Positions 35,180 through 43,440 of a stretch of DNA of 64,000 bases are shown one piece after another. Origin of the DNA: Chitinophaga solisilvae (GTDB lineage Bacteria; Bacteroidota; Bacteroidia; Chitinophagales; Chitinophagaceae); the NCBI RefSeq assembly GCF_009928525.1, contig NZ_JAABOK010000013.1, positions 62,001-126,000 on the forward strand, given 5' to 3'. The notes beneath the pieces were generated by a model. That model made no database searches. It had not been told where the DNA came from and saw only the letters and a program-made list of their open reading frames with translations. A program made the position numbers and the translations under genes. How positions within the stretch are numbered: the first letter of the stretch is position 1; each line of letters starts with the position of its first letter.

Positions 35180-35388
35180 TTTGTTACATTTAAAAAGACT
35201 GAGAAATGAATGATATAATAAACTGATACTGATAAGAAGACGTGAATAATTACAGTTGATGATGCATATGCCGGAATAGAACTGCTTCCTGAAATCGCCT
35301 GACTTCGCCTGGCCGGGTCGGGTGTAAAATCCTCACCGCAATTACTGCACCATTTTACCAGCTTCGGAAAAGCCCCTTTTTGTAATAT

Positions 35389-35410
35389 TTGCTGTAAGAA
35401 TCTTACGCAA
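35389..35410. promoter_or_regulatory. Palindrome GTAAGA-A-TCTTAC, possible operator
   Basis: TTGCTGTAAGA faces TCTTACGCAA with a single central A and one bulged T. The core GTAAGA/TCTTAC is perfect. It lies 210 nt upstream of the RiPP precursor start and about 105 nt before the start of the rightward unknown gene, so it could serve either. Confidence 0.4.
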
Positions 35411-35467
35411 TTTTAGCAGTTTTAGTTTTCCCCTGGTCACAAATAAATGTTATTTCTGTTTTTATCC

Positions 35468-35475
35468 TATTTTTG
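35468..35475 (+). promoter_or_regulatory. Candidate -7 box for the 240-residue unknown protein
   Basis: TATTTTTG matches TAnnTTTG. The -33 region has only a weak TTCTG. The predicted start is near 35482, giving a leader of about 33 nt. Confidence 0.33.
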
Positions 35476-35514
35476 GACTGCACGCAAATGTGTGATAAGA
35501 AATAAAATCTGCCC

Positions 35515-36237
35515 ATGAAAGATAAGATGCCCCCTGTAACATCCGTCTATTTCACTACATTGATGAAGGCATATTTGCGCGGAACTAAAACAAGAGAGGA
35601 AGTACTGCAGGACCTGTATGATGCGGCACACCTGCAACCTGCAGATACGGAGGACAATGAGGAAGATATTACCCGGCTTATACTGAGAACAGCTTCTGCT
35701 GTCAATGAGGACTATTACCAGGAAGTGATCGGGTCTATAACCCAGGCTCCTGATGCCATCCCTTCCCGCGCCGGTGTGATTCACCAGCTGGAAGCGCTGC
35801 TGCATGGGCGCATTACCCCGGAGCAGTTGCTGCAGTGGGCTACCTGGCACAACGATCCCGGAGAGGATGACGGCGTCAGCTATTTTGACGATATTGCTGT
35901 AGACTATTTCTGTACGCAGCTGTTGCCGAATCCGCCGGAACCGTTTACCCCTGCCCACTTCGAGCAGGCGTTAAAAATCTTTACCGGCAACCGCAACAAT
36001 CCGCTCAAAGATAAAGTGGCGCTGGTATTGCTTTTCGACAAGGAACGGCAGCGTTTTCTCTTTTACGTGGGCGATTATATCCAGGGGCATACCGCTCCGG
36101 AACAACTGGATGTTTACCTGATGAACAAATTCGGTATGGATCATTACTCCTTCCCGTATATGGGTACGCTGTCCAACATCATGCACGACCCGGCAAAACT
36201 CCCGGCGCTGCTGCATATGGCAGCCTACACAGAATAA
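35515..36237 (+). CDS. Unrecognised 240-residue cytoplasmic protein
   Basis: I do not recognise this protein. It has no signal peptide or membrane segment and is rich in Asp, Glu, Leu and Tyr. Two stretches look alike, GTKTREEVLQDLYDAAH (about 22-38) and GRITPEQLLQWATW (about 97-110), and may be repeated helical pairs. An acidic run NDPGEDDGVSYFDD follows (about 112-125). It is divergent from the RiPP cluster and convergent with the next gene, stop codons abutting. Small acidic proteins of this kind include immunity proteins, but no toxin gene is nearby, so no function is claimed. Confidence 0.7.
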   Translation: MKDKMPPVTSVYFTTLMKAYLRGTKTREEVLQDLYDAAHLQPADTEDNEEDITRLILRTASAVNEDYYQEVIGSITQAPDAIPSRAGVIHQLEALLHGRITPEQLLQWATWHNDPGEDDGVSYFDDIAVDYFCTQLLPNPPEPFTPAHFEQALKIFTGNRNNPLKDKVALVLLFDKERQRFLFYVGDYIQGHTAPEQLDVYLMNKFGMDHYSFPYMGTLSNIMHDPAKLPALLHMAAYTE

Positions 36238-37098
36238 TTATTCTATCACTGCCGCCACCCTGACCCGGCGGTTTTCATTTTTCACAATATCGGTGGTATA
36301 GGTATCTACCCGGTCGCCATTGCTGTATTCAAGGTGCATTTCCAGCGGCATGGCTACCGGAGGGTAACTACCGGCAACGAGCATACGCTCCATCTCGTCC
36401 TTGTACTCCTCAGGGATCAAGGCATATCCCGGAAACAGCGTATGGGGCTGCATTGGCGTCCAGACGGAAGCTGTTGCCAGCGCATGACTGGTACCCCCAA
36501 TGGTACTGTCGCGGCGGATATTATCTGCTTTATATTCTTCACAGGCCACGCCTGCAATTACTTTTTTCTCTCCTGTTTTTATCAGCCGGTTGAGATATCC
36601 TGTTTCGCCGGGGTAGACAGGTTCCATGCTATGCAGGTCCAGCTTTTCTCTGGTACCGCTGCCAATGTTATGAATCGCTGTAATGCTCAGCTGCGCGCCC
36701 TGCCGGAAGTCCGCATAAAACTGGTACCGGGCGCCCGTACTTTTGCTGACCAGGTGTACGGCCAGCTGCGGCCTGGCGCTGCTGTAGAATACGATGATCT
36801 CCTCCCCGCCTTTTACTACCCGCTGATTACCTTGCCAGGCTTCGGTTTCCTGGTATACTGCGATGTCGAATTCAAAAACGGAATCCAGCTGCAGCTGCCC
36901 GCTGCCGCTGATAGTCAGGGAAGGCTGCCCGTTCACCGGGCCATTGGCAGGCGTTTCAAAAGGACCTTCTGTCAGGGAGGAATCGGTACGCACGGCAGTC
37001 AGGCTGCGTACCCGGTCTTTCATCTTTCTCAGGAATTGCGCCTGTACAGCAGAAATACAACATATACAAGCCAGGAACAGTAATGCCTGCTTTTTCAT
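36238..37098 (-). CDS. Secreted DUF4412-like protein
   Basis: A 286-residue protein with a Sec signal peptide (about residues 1-20, ending VQAQ). The body is beta-rich. The segment GEKKVIAGVACEEYKAD (about 190-205) is typical of DUF4412 and related envelope proteins, where a conserved Cys lies in a similar place. The N-terminal region after the signal is polar and Pro/Gly-rich (about 40-60). Function unknown; probably periplasmic. Transcribed leftward, possibly with the LuxE-like gene 38 nt upstream. Confidence 0.62.
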   Translation of the reverse strand: MKKQALLFLACICCISAVQAQFLRKMKDRVRSLTAVRTDSSLTEGPFETPANGPVNGQPSLTISGSGQLQLDSVFEFDIAVYQETEAWQGNQRVVKGGEEIIVFYSSARPQLAVHLVSKSTGARYQFYADFRQGAQLSITAIHNIGSGTREKLDLHSMEPVYPGETGYLNRLIKTGEKKVIAGVACEEYKADNIRRDSTIGGTSHALATASVWTPMQPHTLFPGYALIPEEYKDEMERMLVAGSYPPVAMPLEMHLEYSNGDRVDTYTTDIVKNENRRVRVAAVIE

Positions 37099-37136
37099 AG
37101 GAATGGTATATATTATGTAAATCTACTATAAATAAA

Positions 37137-38126
37137 TTAACTCACCATCAGGCTGCAGCCCCGGAGTGCGGAATTATCCAGCCGGCCCAGTACTTCAAAA
37201 CGGCCGTCGGCATGTATTTTACCTATATCTTCTGTGGCAATGAAAGCGCAGGAATAAATATTGGCGAGGTCTATCACATTCATTACACCAGCGCCTTTTC
37301 CGGCTGTCAGCTGAAAGGGATCATTTTCATCGCGCAGCAGGATTTTCATCCAGGCGGGTGTCTCAAAAAAGCCATGGCCTTTGGAATAGGCCTGGGACAG
37401 GAGTTCTGTCATACCGTATTCGGCATGTACTTCCTTTACGCCCAGCCGCTCTTTCAGAAAAGCGTGTACCTCTTCCCGTGTCCACTCTTCCCTTCTTCCT
37501 TTCATACCACCTGTTTCCATAACAATGGTATGTTGCAGCTGCATGGTATATTTTTCGGCAAAATCCAGCAGTCCGAAGGTAACGCCGATCAGCAGCACTT
37601 TCTGCTGCCGCGCTTCCAGCGCCTGTAGCTGATGGAATAACTTATCGTGTTCGTACAGGTAAAAACCGCTTTCTTCCCGGCCGCTGCGCACTGCCATTTC
37701 CTGCACCATCCGCACCAGGGAAGAATGCTGCCGTTCCAGGTACGAAGGCAGGAGGCCTACCACTACATAGTCTGTTACTGGACCGTAAAACTGCTCAAAG
37801 GCCGTCATAAAACTTTGTGTATATACGGCGGCATCTTTCACCAGGTGTTTACTGTTGACCGTCTGCGTAGTGCCGCTGCTCTCAAAGATCAGCTCCGGTT
37901 CAAAGTCACCGCAGGCGACCCGGTGTGTCTTGAAAAACTGGATGGGCAGGTAGGGAATCTCCAGGATACTCTTTACCCCTGCAGGATTAATATGCAGGGC
38001 ATCGGTATAAGCCCGGTAAATGTCATTCTCCCGGTACTGATACCGGAAAAGCTCCAGGGCGGCAGCTTCCAGTCCGTCTGGCTGTAATGAAAATATATGT
38101 TCCGGAGAAACGACCTGCATATTCAT
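37137..38126 (-). CDS. LuxE-like acyl-protein synthetase
   Basis: A 329-residue enzyme resembling the LuxE family of ATP-dependent acyl-activating enzymes: FKTHRV, then IFESSGTTQ as the ATP-loop motif (about 86-94), then HAEYGMTELLSQAY (about 235-248) and the closing IATEDIGKIHADGRFEVLGRLD. In luminous bacteria LuxE activates fatty acids for LuxC, but no luxC or luciferase genes are here. In Bacteroidota such stand-alone synthetases probably activate another acid, for example in surface polymer or pigment pathways. Methionine 3 is an alternative start. Confidence 0.83.
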   Translation of the reverse strand: MNMQVVSPEHIFSLQPDGLEAAALELFRYQYRENDIYRAYTDALHINPAGVKSILEIPYLPIQFFKTHRVACGDFEPELIFESSGTTQTVNSKHLVKDAAVYTQSFMTAFEQFYGPVTDYVVVGLLPSYLERQHSSLVRMVQEMAVRSGREESGFYLYEHDKLFHQLQALEARQQKVLLIGVTFGLLDFAEKYTMQLQHTIVMETGGMKGRREEWTREEVHAFLKERLGVKEVHAEYGMTELLSQAYSKGHGFFETPAWMKILLRDENDPFQLTAGKGAGVMNVIDLANIYSCAFIATEDIGKIHADGRFEVLGRLDNSALRGCSLMVS

Positions 38127-38143
38127 CTATCTTTAAAATCGTA

Positions 38144-38151
38144 CAAAGTTA
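38144..38151 (-). promoter_or_regulatory. Candidate -7 box for the LuxE-like gene
   Basis: Reads TAACTTTG on the minus strand, matching TAnnTTTG. No -33 box fits. The predicted start near 38137 leaves a very short leader. Confidence 0.33.
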
Positions 38152-38235
38152 GGCAGAAGAATAAATTTACCCGCAGGAAGTAACAATTAGCTTAAAAAAA
38201 ACGTTTTGTCCTGAGTACGCAGAGATAGTCGATAA

Positions 38236-38266
38236 TTTGTATATTTCCTAAATTAATGTAGGTTTG
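38236..38266 (+). promoter_or_regulatory. Consensus Bacteroidota promoter, nearly leaderless
   Basis: TTTG at 38236-38239 and TAGGTTTG at 38259-38266 are separated by exactly 19 nt, a full match to the phylum's TTTG / TAnnTTTG pattern. The ATG of the lipoprotein gene is at 38271, so transcription would begin at or within a few bases of the start codon. Confidence 0.55.
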
Positions 38267-38270
38267 TTTT

Positions 38271-38720
38271 ATGAAGAAAACTCTCTTTTTATTCCTGGCG
38301 GCTGGTCTGATCTATGCCTGTAAAAAAGATAATATCGGCTCCAAACCTATGGTATCTTTCAAAAGCTATTCCGCCGACAGCATCACTCCGGAAACCCAGC
38401 AGTTCAATGTAACGCTGCGGGTGGAAGATGGCGACGGCGATATAGAGGACAGCATCTGGCTCGCCATCCTGATAAAAAGCCAGCAGGAAGTAAGCAAGGA
38501 TACATTATGGGGAAAATATAAAATGCCCGGCATCGGGCAAAACCGGGGTAACCGTATTAAAGCAGATGTTATCCTGGGCCTGCAGCAGGAACATTTTGCC
38601 TTTAACTATACCGCACGCCCCAATGACAGCGCACATTTTGTGACCTACCTCCGGGACAGCCGCGGAAATATCAGCGATACCATTGCCACGCCAATATTTC
38701 CCTTCCGCAGAAATCAATAA
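38271..38720 (+). CDS. Small lipoprotein of unknown function
   Basis: A 149-residue lipoprotein with lipobox Cys17 followed by KKD. The body is one beta-sandwich-like domain. It opens with MVSFKSYSADSITPETQQFNV and VEDGDGDIEDSI, and closes with YLRDSRGNISDTIATP. The DGDGD stretch may bind calcium. The pattern recalls small Bacteroidota lipoproteins that are one per locus with no known role. It has a consensus promoter of its own and is closed by a strong terminator. Confidence 0.75.
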   Translation: MKKTLFLFLAAGLIYACKKDNIGSKPMVSFKSYSADSITPETQQFNVTLRVEDGDGDIEDSIWLAILIKSQQEVSKDTLWGKYKMPGIGQNRGNRIKADVILGLQQEHFAFNYTARPNDSAHFVTYLRDSRGNISDTIATPIFPFRRNQ

Positions 38721-38749
38721 GTGTAAAAACATTACATTTACAACATAAC

Positions 38750-38781
38750 AAGGATTCCTTCGTAAAGGAATCCTTTTATTT
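38750..38781 (+). terminator. Rho-independent terminator
   Basis: AAGGATTCCTT and its complement form a perfect 11-bp stem with a CGTA loop, followed by TTATTTTT. It ends the lipoprotein gene. The carboxyltransferase start codon is only 27 nt further, so it may also act as an attenuator for that gene. Confidence 0.85.
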
Positions 38782-38808
38782 TTCAGATTTAACCTTCATT
38801 TTCAGCAT

Positions 38809-40347
38809 ATGAACAAAATAGAAGAATTACAGTCCAGGATCAAGGAAGCCATGTTAGGCGGTGGTGAAGTCCGTATTGCCTCCCAGCACAAAAAAGGAAA
38901 ACTGACAGCCCGCGAAAGACTGCAGCTGCTCCTTGATGAAGGCTCCTTCGAAGAGCTGGATATGCTGGTCGCAAACCGCAACCGCGGCATCACCACCGAA
39001 CAGGAACAGTTTCCCGGCGATGGCGTGGTTACCGGCTACGGCACCATCAACGGCAGAATCGTGTACGTTTTCTCACAGGACTTCACCGTGTATGGCGGTA
39101 GTCTTTCTGAACCGCATGCCCGCAAAATCTGCAAGGTAATGGACCTCGCCATGCAGAACGGCGCTCCCGTGATCGGGCTGAACGACAGCGGCGGCGCACG
39201 TATACAGGAAGGCGTGGTAAGCCTTGGAGGCTATGCGGATATCTTCTACCGTAATACCCGCGCCTCCGGCGTGATTCCACAGATCTCCGCCATCATGGGA
39301 CCCTGCGCCGGCGGCGCCGTATACTCTCCCGCCATCACCGATTTTATCATGATGGTGGAACAAACATCCTACATGTTCGTTACCGGCCCTAACGTGGTGA
39401 AAACAGTGACCCACGAAGAAGTAACTTCCGAAGAACTGGGCGGCGCGCATACCCACGCCACCAAAAGCGGTGTCACCCACTTTGCCTGCGCCAACGAAGT
39501 AGAATGTATTCAGAACATCAAACAACTGCTCAGCTATATCCCGCAGAACTGCGAAGAAACTGCCCCCGTATATCCGTACGAGCCCGGCAATGAAAGCAGG
39601 GAAGCCCTCAACACGCTCATCCCCCTCAATGCCAATCAGCCTTACGATATGAAAGAGGTCATCAGCCACCTCACCGATGCAGACAGCTTCTTTGAAGTAC
39701 ACAAGGATTTCGCGGATAATATTATCGTTGGATTTGCACGCATCGGCGGCAGAAGCATCGGTATCGTTGCCAACCAGCCCGCTGTGCTGGCCGGCGTACT
39801 CGACATCCACGCCTCTGTTAAGGGAGCCCGCTTTACGCGGTTCTGCGACGCCTTCAACGTACCGCTGCTGGTACTTGTAGATGTTCCCGGATTCCTGCCA
39901 GGCACCGACCAGGAATGGAACGGTATCATCACCAACGGCGCCAAACTCCTGTACGCCCTCTGCGAAGCTACCGTACCCAAAATTACCCTCACCACCCGCA
40001 AAGCCTACGGCGGCGCTTACTGCGTGATGAACTCCAAACACATCGGCGCCGACCTCAACTACGCCTTCCCGCAAGCGGAAATAGCCGTAATGGGTGCAAA
40101 AGGAGCCGTGGAAATCATCTACAAAAAAGAAATCGATGCCGCCCCCGATCCGGAAGCACGCATGAACGAACTGGTGGCAGACTATACCGAAAGATTCGCC
40201 AACCCTTACCTCGCCGCCGAAAAAGGTTACATCGACGAAGTAATTGTTCCCGAACAGGCCCGCACCAAACTCATCAAAGGCTTTAAAATGCTGGAAAATA
40301 AAGTGGTGAATATGCCGAGAAAAAAACACGGCAATATACCTTTGTAG
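38809..40347 (+). CDS. Acyl-CoA carboxylase carboxyltransferase subunit
   Basis: A 512-residue biotin-dependent carboxyltransferase of the propionyl-CoA/methylmalonyl-CoA (12S/PccB) type. It moves carboxyl from biotin to an acyl-CoA. Signatures: GKLTARERLQLLLDEGSF near the start, the oxyanion-hole segments NDSGGARIQEG and MGPCAGGAVYSPA, then VDVPGFLPGTDQE and RKAYGGAYCVMNSKH in the second crotonase-like half. The length fits the family. No biotin carboxylase gene is adjacent, though bioB lies 3 kb downstream. It may belong to propionate/succinate metabolism. Confidence 0.95.
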   Translation: MNKIEELQSRIKEAMLGGGEVRIASQHKKGKLTARERLQLLLDEGSFEELDMLVANRNRGITTEQEQFPGDGVVTGYGTINGRIVYVFSQDFTVYGGSLSEPHARKICKVMDLAMQNGAPVIGLNDSGGARIQEGVVSLGGYADIFYRNTRASGVIPQISAIMGPCAGGAVYSPAITDFIMMVEQTSYMFVTGPNVVKTVTHEEVTSEELGGAHTHATKSGVTHFACANEVECIQNIKQLLSYIPQNCEETAPVYPYEPGNESREALNTLIPLNANQPYDMKEVISHLTDADSFFEVHKDFADNIIVGFARIGGRSIGIVANQPAVLAGVLDIHASVKGARFTRFCDAFNVPLLVLVDVPGFLPGTDQEWNGIITNGAKLLYALCEATVPKITLTTRKAYGGAYCVMNSKHIGADLNYAFPQAEIAVMGAKGAVEIIYKKEIDAAPDPEARMNELVADYTERFANPYLAAEKGYIDEVIVPEQARTKLIKGFKMLENKVVNMPRKKHGNIPL

Positions 40348-40349
40348 AA

Positions 40350-40497
40350 ATTATGAATTACGAATTGCGAATTACGAATGCAACACGAAGACCTCAGCAA
40401 ACAACAAAGCGGATTTAGCAATATTATCGCTTATTCTCCGCTTATCTCTCCGCGCTGCATTCGTAATTCGCAATTCGCAATTCGTAATTCATAATAT
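40350..40497. repeat. Long palindrome P4, type A with decayed interior
   Basis: Outer arms (40350-40382 and 40457-40495) are 7-nt unit arrays; the right arm has one more unit than the left. The interior keeps 12-nt units on each side but pairs only through AAGCGGA/TCCGCTT. It fills the whole gap between the carboxyltransferase stop and the next ATG, so the downstream gene has no separate promoter outside it. Confidence 0.78.
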
Positions 40498-41346
40498 ATG
40501 CTGAAATCAATCTTCAACTTCTTCCTCTACACATCGGTATACATCTCCGTGTGCGCCCTGCTGATGATATGGCAGACCAACCAGATACTGGCTCTTCACT
40601 ATCCGCAGCAGACGTTCTATCTGTTTGTTTTCTTTTCTACGATTTGCAGCTATAATTTTCACTGGTACCTTACTCCCGGCGCTTTCTCACAGTCGGACCG
40701 GCTACAATGGTGTGAAAGACACCGGAACCTGATGCTGGTACTGTGCGGAACAGGACTGGCCGGTGCGCTCTATTACTTCTGGCAGCTGCGGGAACACTGG
40801 CTGGTGCTTAGTGGAGGCGCCATACTTACCTTCCTCTATTCAGCGCCGAAAGTGCCGCACAAAACATTTACCTGGCTGCGGAAAATAGCGGTAGGCAAAA
40901 CACTGTTCCTGACTTCCGTATGGACGTACGTCACCACCCTACTGCCGGCGCTGATGGCCAATCAGGTGTTCTCCTGGCCCCTGCTGTTCCTCGGACTCCA
41001 CCGCTTTTTCCTGATATACGCCATCTGCATACTGTTTGACTACCGCGATGTGGAGTCCGACAGAAAAGAAGGTATCCGCAGCCTGATTACCTGGCTGGAC
41101 CTGAGCAGCCTGAATAAGATCTATTACTTCTCCCTGCTGATCGCCGCCGTCACCGCCGGTCTGCTGGGGCCCTACTCCACCCTGCCCGTTATCTTCACCC
41201 TGATGGCGCCGGTCGTGTTTACAGCCGGGCTGACCGACATGGCGCAACGCCGCCCTTCCGATTACCTCTACTACTTCGGGCTGGACGGGCTCATGGCCTT
41301 CTCTGCCCTCCTACATATGGCAGTCAGCGTATTATTTAAAAGCTGA
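40498..41346 (+). CDS. UbiA-like prenyltransferase-family membrane protein
   Basis: A 282-residue integral membrane protein with about eight predicted helices. LYSAPKVP (about 119-126) and LFDYRDVESDRKEGIRS (about 179-195) recall the two metal/prenyl-diphosphate motifs of UbiA enzymes; the second has the expected DxxxD pattern (DYRDVESD). The first N/DxxxD motif is less clear, so activity is not certain. It might attach prenyl groups to an aromatic or heme-like acceptor. The gene begins directly after palindrome P4 and is probably cotranscribed with the carboxyltransferase upstream or the peptidase downstream. Confidence 0.72.
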   Translation: MLKSIFNFFLYTSVYISVCALLMIWQTNQILALHYPQQTFYLFVFFSTICSYNFHWYLTPGAFSQSDRLQWCERHRNLMLVLCGTGLAGALYYFWQLREHWLVLSGGAILTFLYSAPKVPHKTFTWLRKIAVGKTLFLTSVWTYVTTLLPALMANQVFSWPLLFLGLHRFFLIYAICILFDYRDVESDRKEGIRSLITWLDLSSLNKIYYFSLLIAAVTAGLLGPYSTLPVIFTLMAPVVFTAGLTDMAQRRPSDYLYYFGLDGLMAFSALLHMAVSVLFKS

Positions 41347-41380
41347 TTATATTTGCCTGTCTCAAAATGCTATAATTATT

Positions 41381-42481
41381 ATGTCCAAAAAACAGAAATC
41401 AATCATCAATAAGGAATCGCTGGCATTCCTGAAAGAATACCTGAACAACCCCTCTCCGACCGGGTTTGAGAAAGAAGGACAGAAACTGTGGTTAAAGTAC
41501 CTCACACCATATATCGATGAGCATTTTGTAGATGCCTACGGTTCCGTGGTAGGGGTTATCAACCCCAAGGCGGAATTCAAAGTAGTGATTGAAGCGCATG
41601 CCGATGAAATTTCCTGGTTTGTCAACTATATCTCTCCGGAAGGACTGATCTATGTTATCCGCAATGGCGGCTCCGATTCACAGATTGCCCCTTCCAAGCG
41701 GGTACATATCCATACGGAAAAAGGTATCGTAAAAGCTGTATTCGGATGGCCTGCTATCCATACGCGCAACCGCAGCACCGAAGGCAAGGAACCGCAACCT
41801 AAGGTAGATAATATCTTCCTGGACTGCGGCGCACGCTCCCGTAAAGAGGTAGAAGACCTCGGCATTCATGTAGGCTGCGTTTGTACTTTTGAAGATGGCT
41901 TCGAGGAACTGAACTACGATTATTATATCTGCCGTGCGATTGATAACCGTATCGGCGGCTTTATGATCGCTGAAGTGGCCAGGATGCTGAAAGAAAAGAA
42001 ACAACAGCTGCCTTTCGGCTTATATATTGTGAATGCGGTACAGGAAGAAGTAGGATTACGTGGTGCAGAGATGATTGCCAAACGCATTAAACCGGATGTA
42101 GCCATCATCACTGATGTAACCCACGATACCACTACCCCGATGATCAACAAAAACATCGAAGGGGAAATCAGATGCGGCTCCGGTCCCAGCATTACCTATG
42201 GTCCTGCGGTACATAACATCCTCCGCGACCTGATTATCAAAACAGCGAAGAAAAATGAGATACCGTACCAGCTGCATGCAGTAAGCCGCGTTACCGGTAC
42301 GGATACAGATGCTTTCGCCTATTCCAATGACGGTACGCCTTCAGCGCTCATCAGCTTACCGCTGCGTTATATGCATACCACCGTGGAGATGGTGAAGAAA
42401 GACGATATTGAAAATACGATTCAGCTGATCTATCAGACCTTGCTGCAGATTACGCCGAAAACAAATTTCCGCTACCTGTAA
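41381..42481 (+). CDS. M42 family metallopeptidase
   Basis: A 366-residue aminopeptidase of the M42 (glutamyl aminopeptidase/tetrahedral TET-like) family. Dinuclear metal ligands fit IEAHADEI (His/Asp), CRAIDNRIGG (bridging Asp), NAVQEEVGLRG (catalytic Glu pair), IITDVTHD and LRYMHTTVEMV (terminal His). It trims peptides in the cytoplasm, usually as a large oligomer. It has no signal peptide and is 34 nt after the UbiA-like gene. Confidence 0.95.
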   Translation: MSKKQKSIINKESLAFLKEYLNNPSPTGFEKEGQKLWLKYLTPYIDEHFVDAYGSVVGVINPKAEFKVVIEAHADEISWFVNYISPEGLIYVIRNGGSDSQIAPSKRVHIHTEKGIVKAVFGWPAIHTRNRSTEGKEPQPKVDNIFLDCGARSRKEVEDLGIHVGCVCTFEDGFEELNYDYYICRAIDNRIGGFMIAEVARMLKEKKQQLPFGLYIVNAVQEEVGLRGAEMIAKRIKPDVAIITDVTHDTTTPMINKNIEGEIRCGSGPSITYGPAVHNILRDLIIKTAKKNEIPYQLHAVSRVTGTDTDAFAYSNDGTPSALISLPLRYMHTTVEMVKKDDIENTIQLIYQTLLQITPKTNFRYL

Positions 42482-42488
42482 TACAGGC

Positions 42489-42506
42489 GGCCCCGCGCAG
42501 GGGGCC
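42489..42506. terminator. GC-rich hairpin between convergent genes
   Basis: GGCCCC-GCGCAG-GGGGCC, a 6-bp GC stem, sits 8 nt after the peptidase stop and 12 nt before the stop of the leftward lipoprotein gene. No T-run is present; terminator role inferred from position. Confidence 0.45.
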
Positions 42507-42517
42507 GGCTTCCGCTG

Positions 42518-43282
42518 TTAACGGAAGAAGTCGGCCGCCCTGCGCGTTCTTTCTACCCACAGACCGGACTTCGGACGGATCACAAATTCACTCAGCCCCA
42601 TTTCGTTCGCACCAGGCGCCCAGTCGTAGGTGTAGCCCAGCCGCGTCCAGGGATAATGCATCCCGCTGCCGCTCAGCGGCCGGTAATACGCATAGATGAT
42701 ATAGTTATTGAACCAGGCATTATACGTGGAATCGCTGCCCTGTAAAATAGCGCCAGTAGTACGGGTGGTGATATTGTTGTTACCGGCCGGGCGATACAGG
42801 CTGCTGGCTTTCACCCATACTTCCGCAATATGTGTGTTGCTGCCGGCGCCGGCAGGCGGTAATCCCAGCAGCTGACAAATGCGGCCGATTGTATCGGAGC
42901 CGGGCTTAAATCCAGGTCCAATACGGCTCTTCATCTGTTTGGGCGTAAACACCCAGGATTCTCCCCATACGTTGGTGATGGAGTCGCCCTGCGGATAGCT
43001 GGCAGGAAACTTCATGAAAGTAGCCATCAGTACGTATTCCTGTCCGTTAATGGTTTTCCATTCCATATCGGGATTATCCCGGGTAACAGGCCATAGCGTC
43101 TGTGAAATCTCGCTGCTGTCTGCATACATGGCGTCGGTCACTGCATGTGCATACAGCTGTTCCTGTGTCAGAATAGGAGAAACAGGCGTAATAATGGTTT
43201 CATCATTTTTCTTACAGGCGGCAAATACAAGGGTAAAAGCAAGCAGGCCAGTCAGCAGCCTGCGGCGGGGCATGTTCTTCAT
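42518..43282 (-). CDS. Lipoprotein of unknown function
   Basis: A 254-residue lipoprotein with lipobox Cys23 followed by KKND. The start at 43282 is preferred because an Arg-rich n-region and signal helix begin there; an upstream in-frame codon adds 26 residues unlike a signal. The body contains several Trp/Tyr pairs, with ETIITPVSPIL just after the anchor and TIGRICQLLGLPPAGAG at about 130-146. I do not recognise a domain. It looks like an enzyme or binding protein of the cell envelope, but no catalytic motif was identified. Confidence 0.7.
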   Translation of the reverse strand: MKNMPRRRLLTGLLAFTLVFAACKKNDETIITPVSPILTQEQLYAHAVTDAMYADSSEISQTLWPVTRDNPDMEWKTINGQEYVLMATFMKFPASYPQGDSITNVWGESWVFTPKQMKSRIGPGFKPGSDTIGRICQLLGLPPAGAGSNTHIAEVWVKASSLYRPAGNNNITTRTTGAILQGSDSTYNAWFNNYIIYAYYRPLSGSGMHYPWTRLGYTYDWAPGANEMGLSEFVIRPKSGLWVERTRRAADFFR

Positions 43283-43410
43283 AGCGACATTTTTTAGATA
43301 TTGGTTATTACTGAGTGCCCGCAAGTAACTATTTTTCAATGATATCCCCAACTTTTTCACGGCAGCGGGGTGCTATATAAATTCAACGATCAAAAATCCC
43401 AAATTATCCA

Positions 43411-43418
43411 TAGGTTTG
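43411..43418 (+). promoter_or_regulatory. Candidate -7 box for bioB
   Basis: TAGGTTTG matches TAnnTTTG, 22 nt before the bioB ATG. No -33 box is at the usual distance. The predicted leader is about 15 nt. Confidence 0.38.
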
Positions 43419-43440
43419 CTGCTCAATAATATCTATACAT

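Larger units (their letters stand above)
35180..35514. other. Divergent region upstream of the RiPP cluster
   Basis: This 335-bp gap holds an imperfect palindrome at 35389-35410 (separate entry) and a -7 box for the rightward unknown gene at 35468-35475. I found no TAnnTTTG box for the leftward precursor gene, so it may use an alternative sigma factor or a divergent promoter. No regulator gene adjoins the cluster. Confidence 0.4.

Noticed and set aside
37137..38126. Bioluminescence locus
   Set aside because: Only a LuxE-like gene is present; no luciferase or LuxC/LuxD genes.
39073..40329. Long open frame antisense to the carboxyltransferase (418 codons)
   Set aside because: The sense gene is certain. 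The antisense product is rich in Gly, Val and His without motifs.
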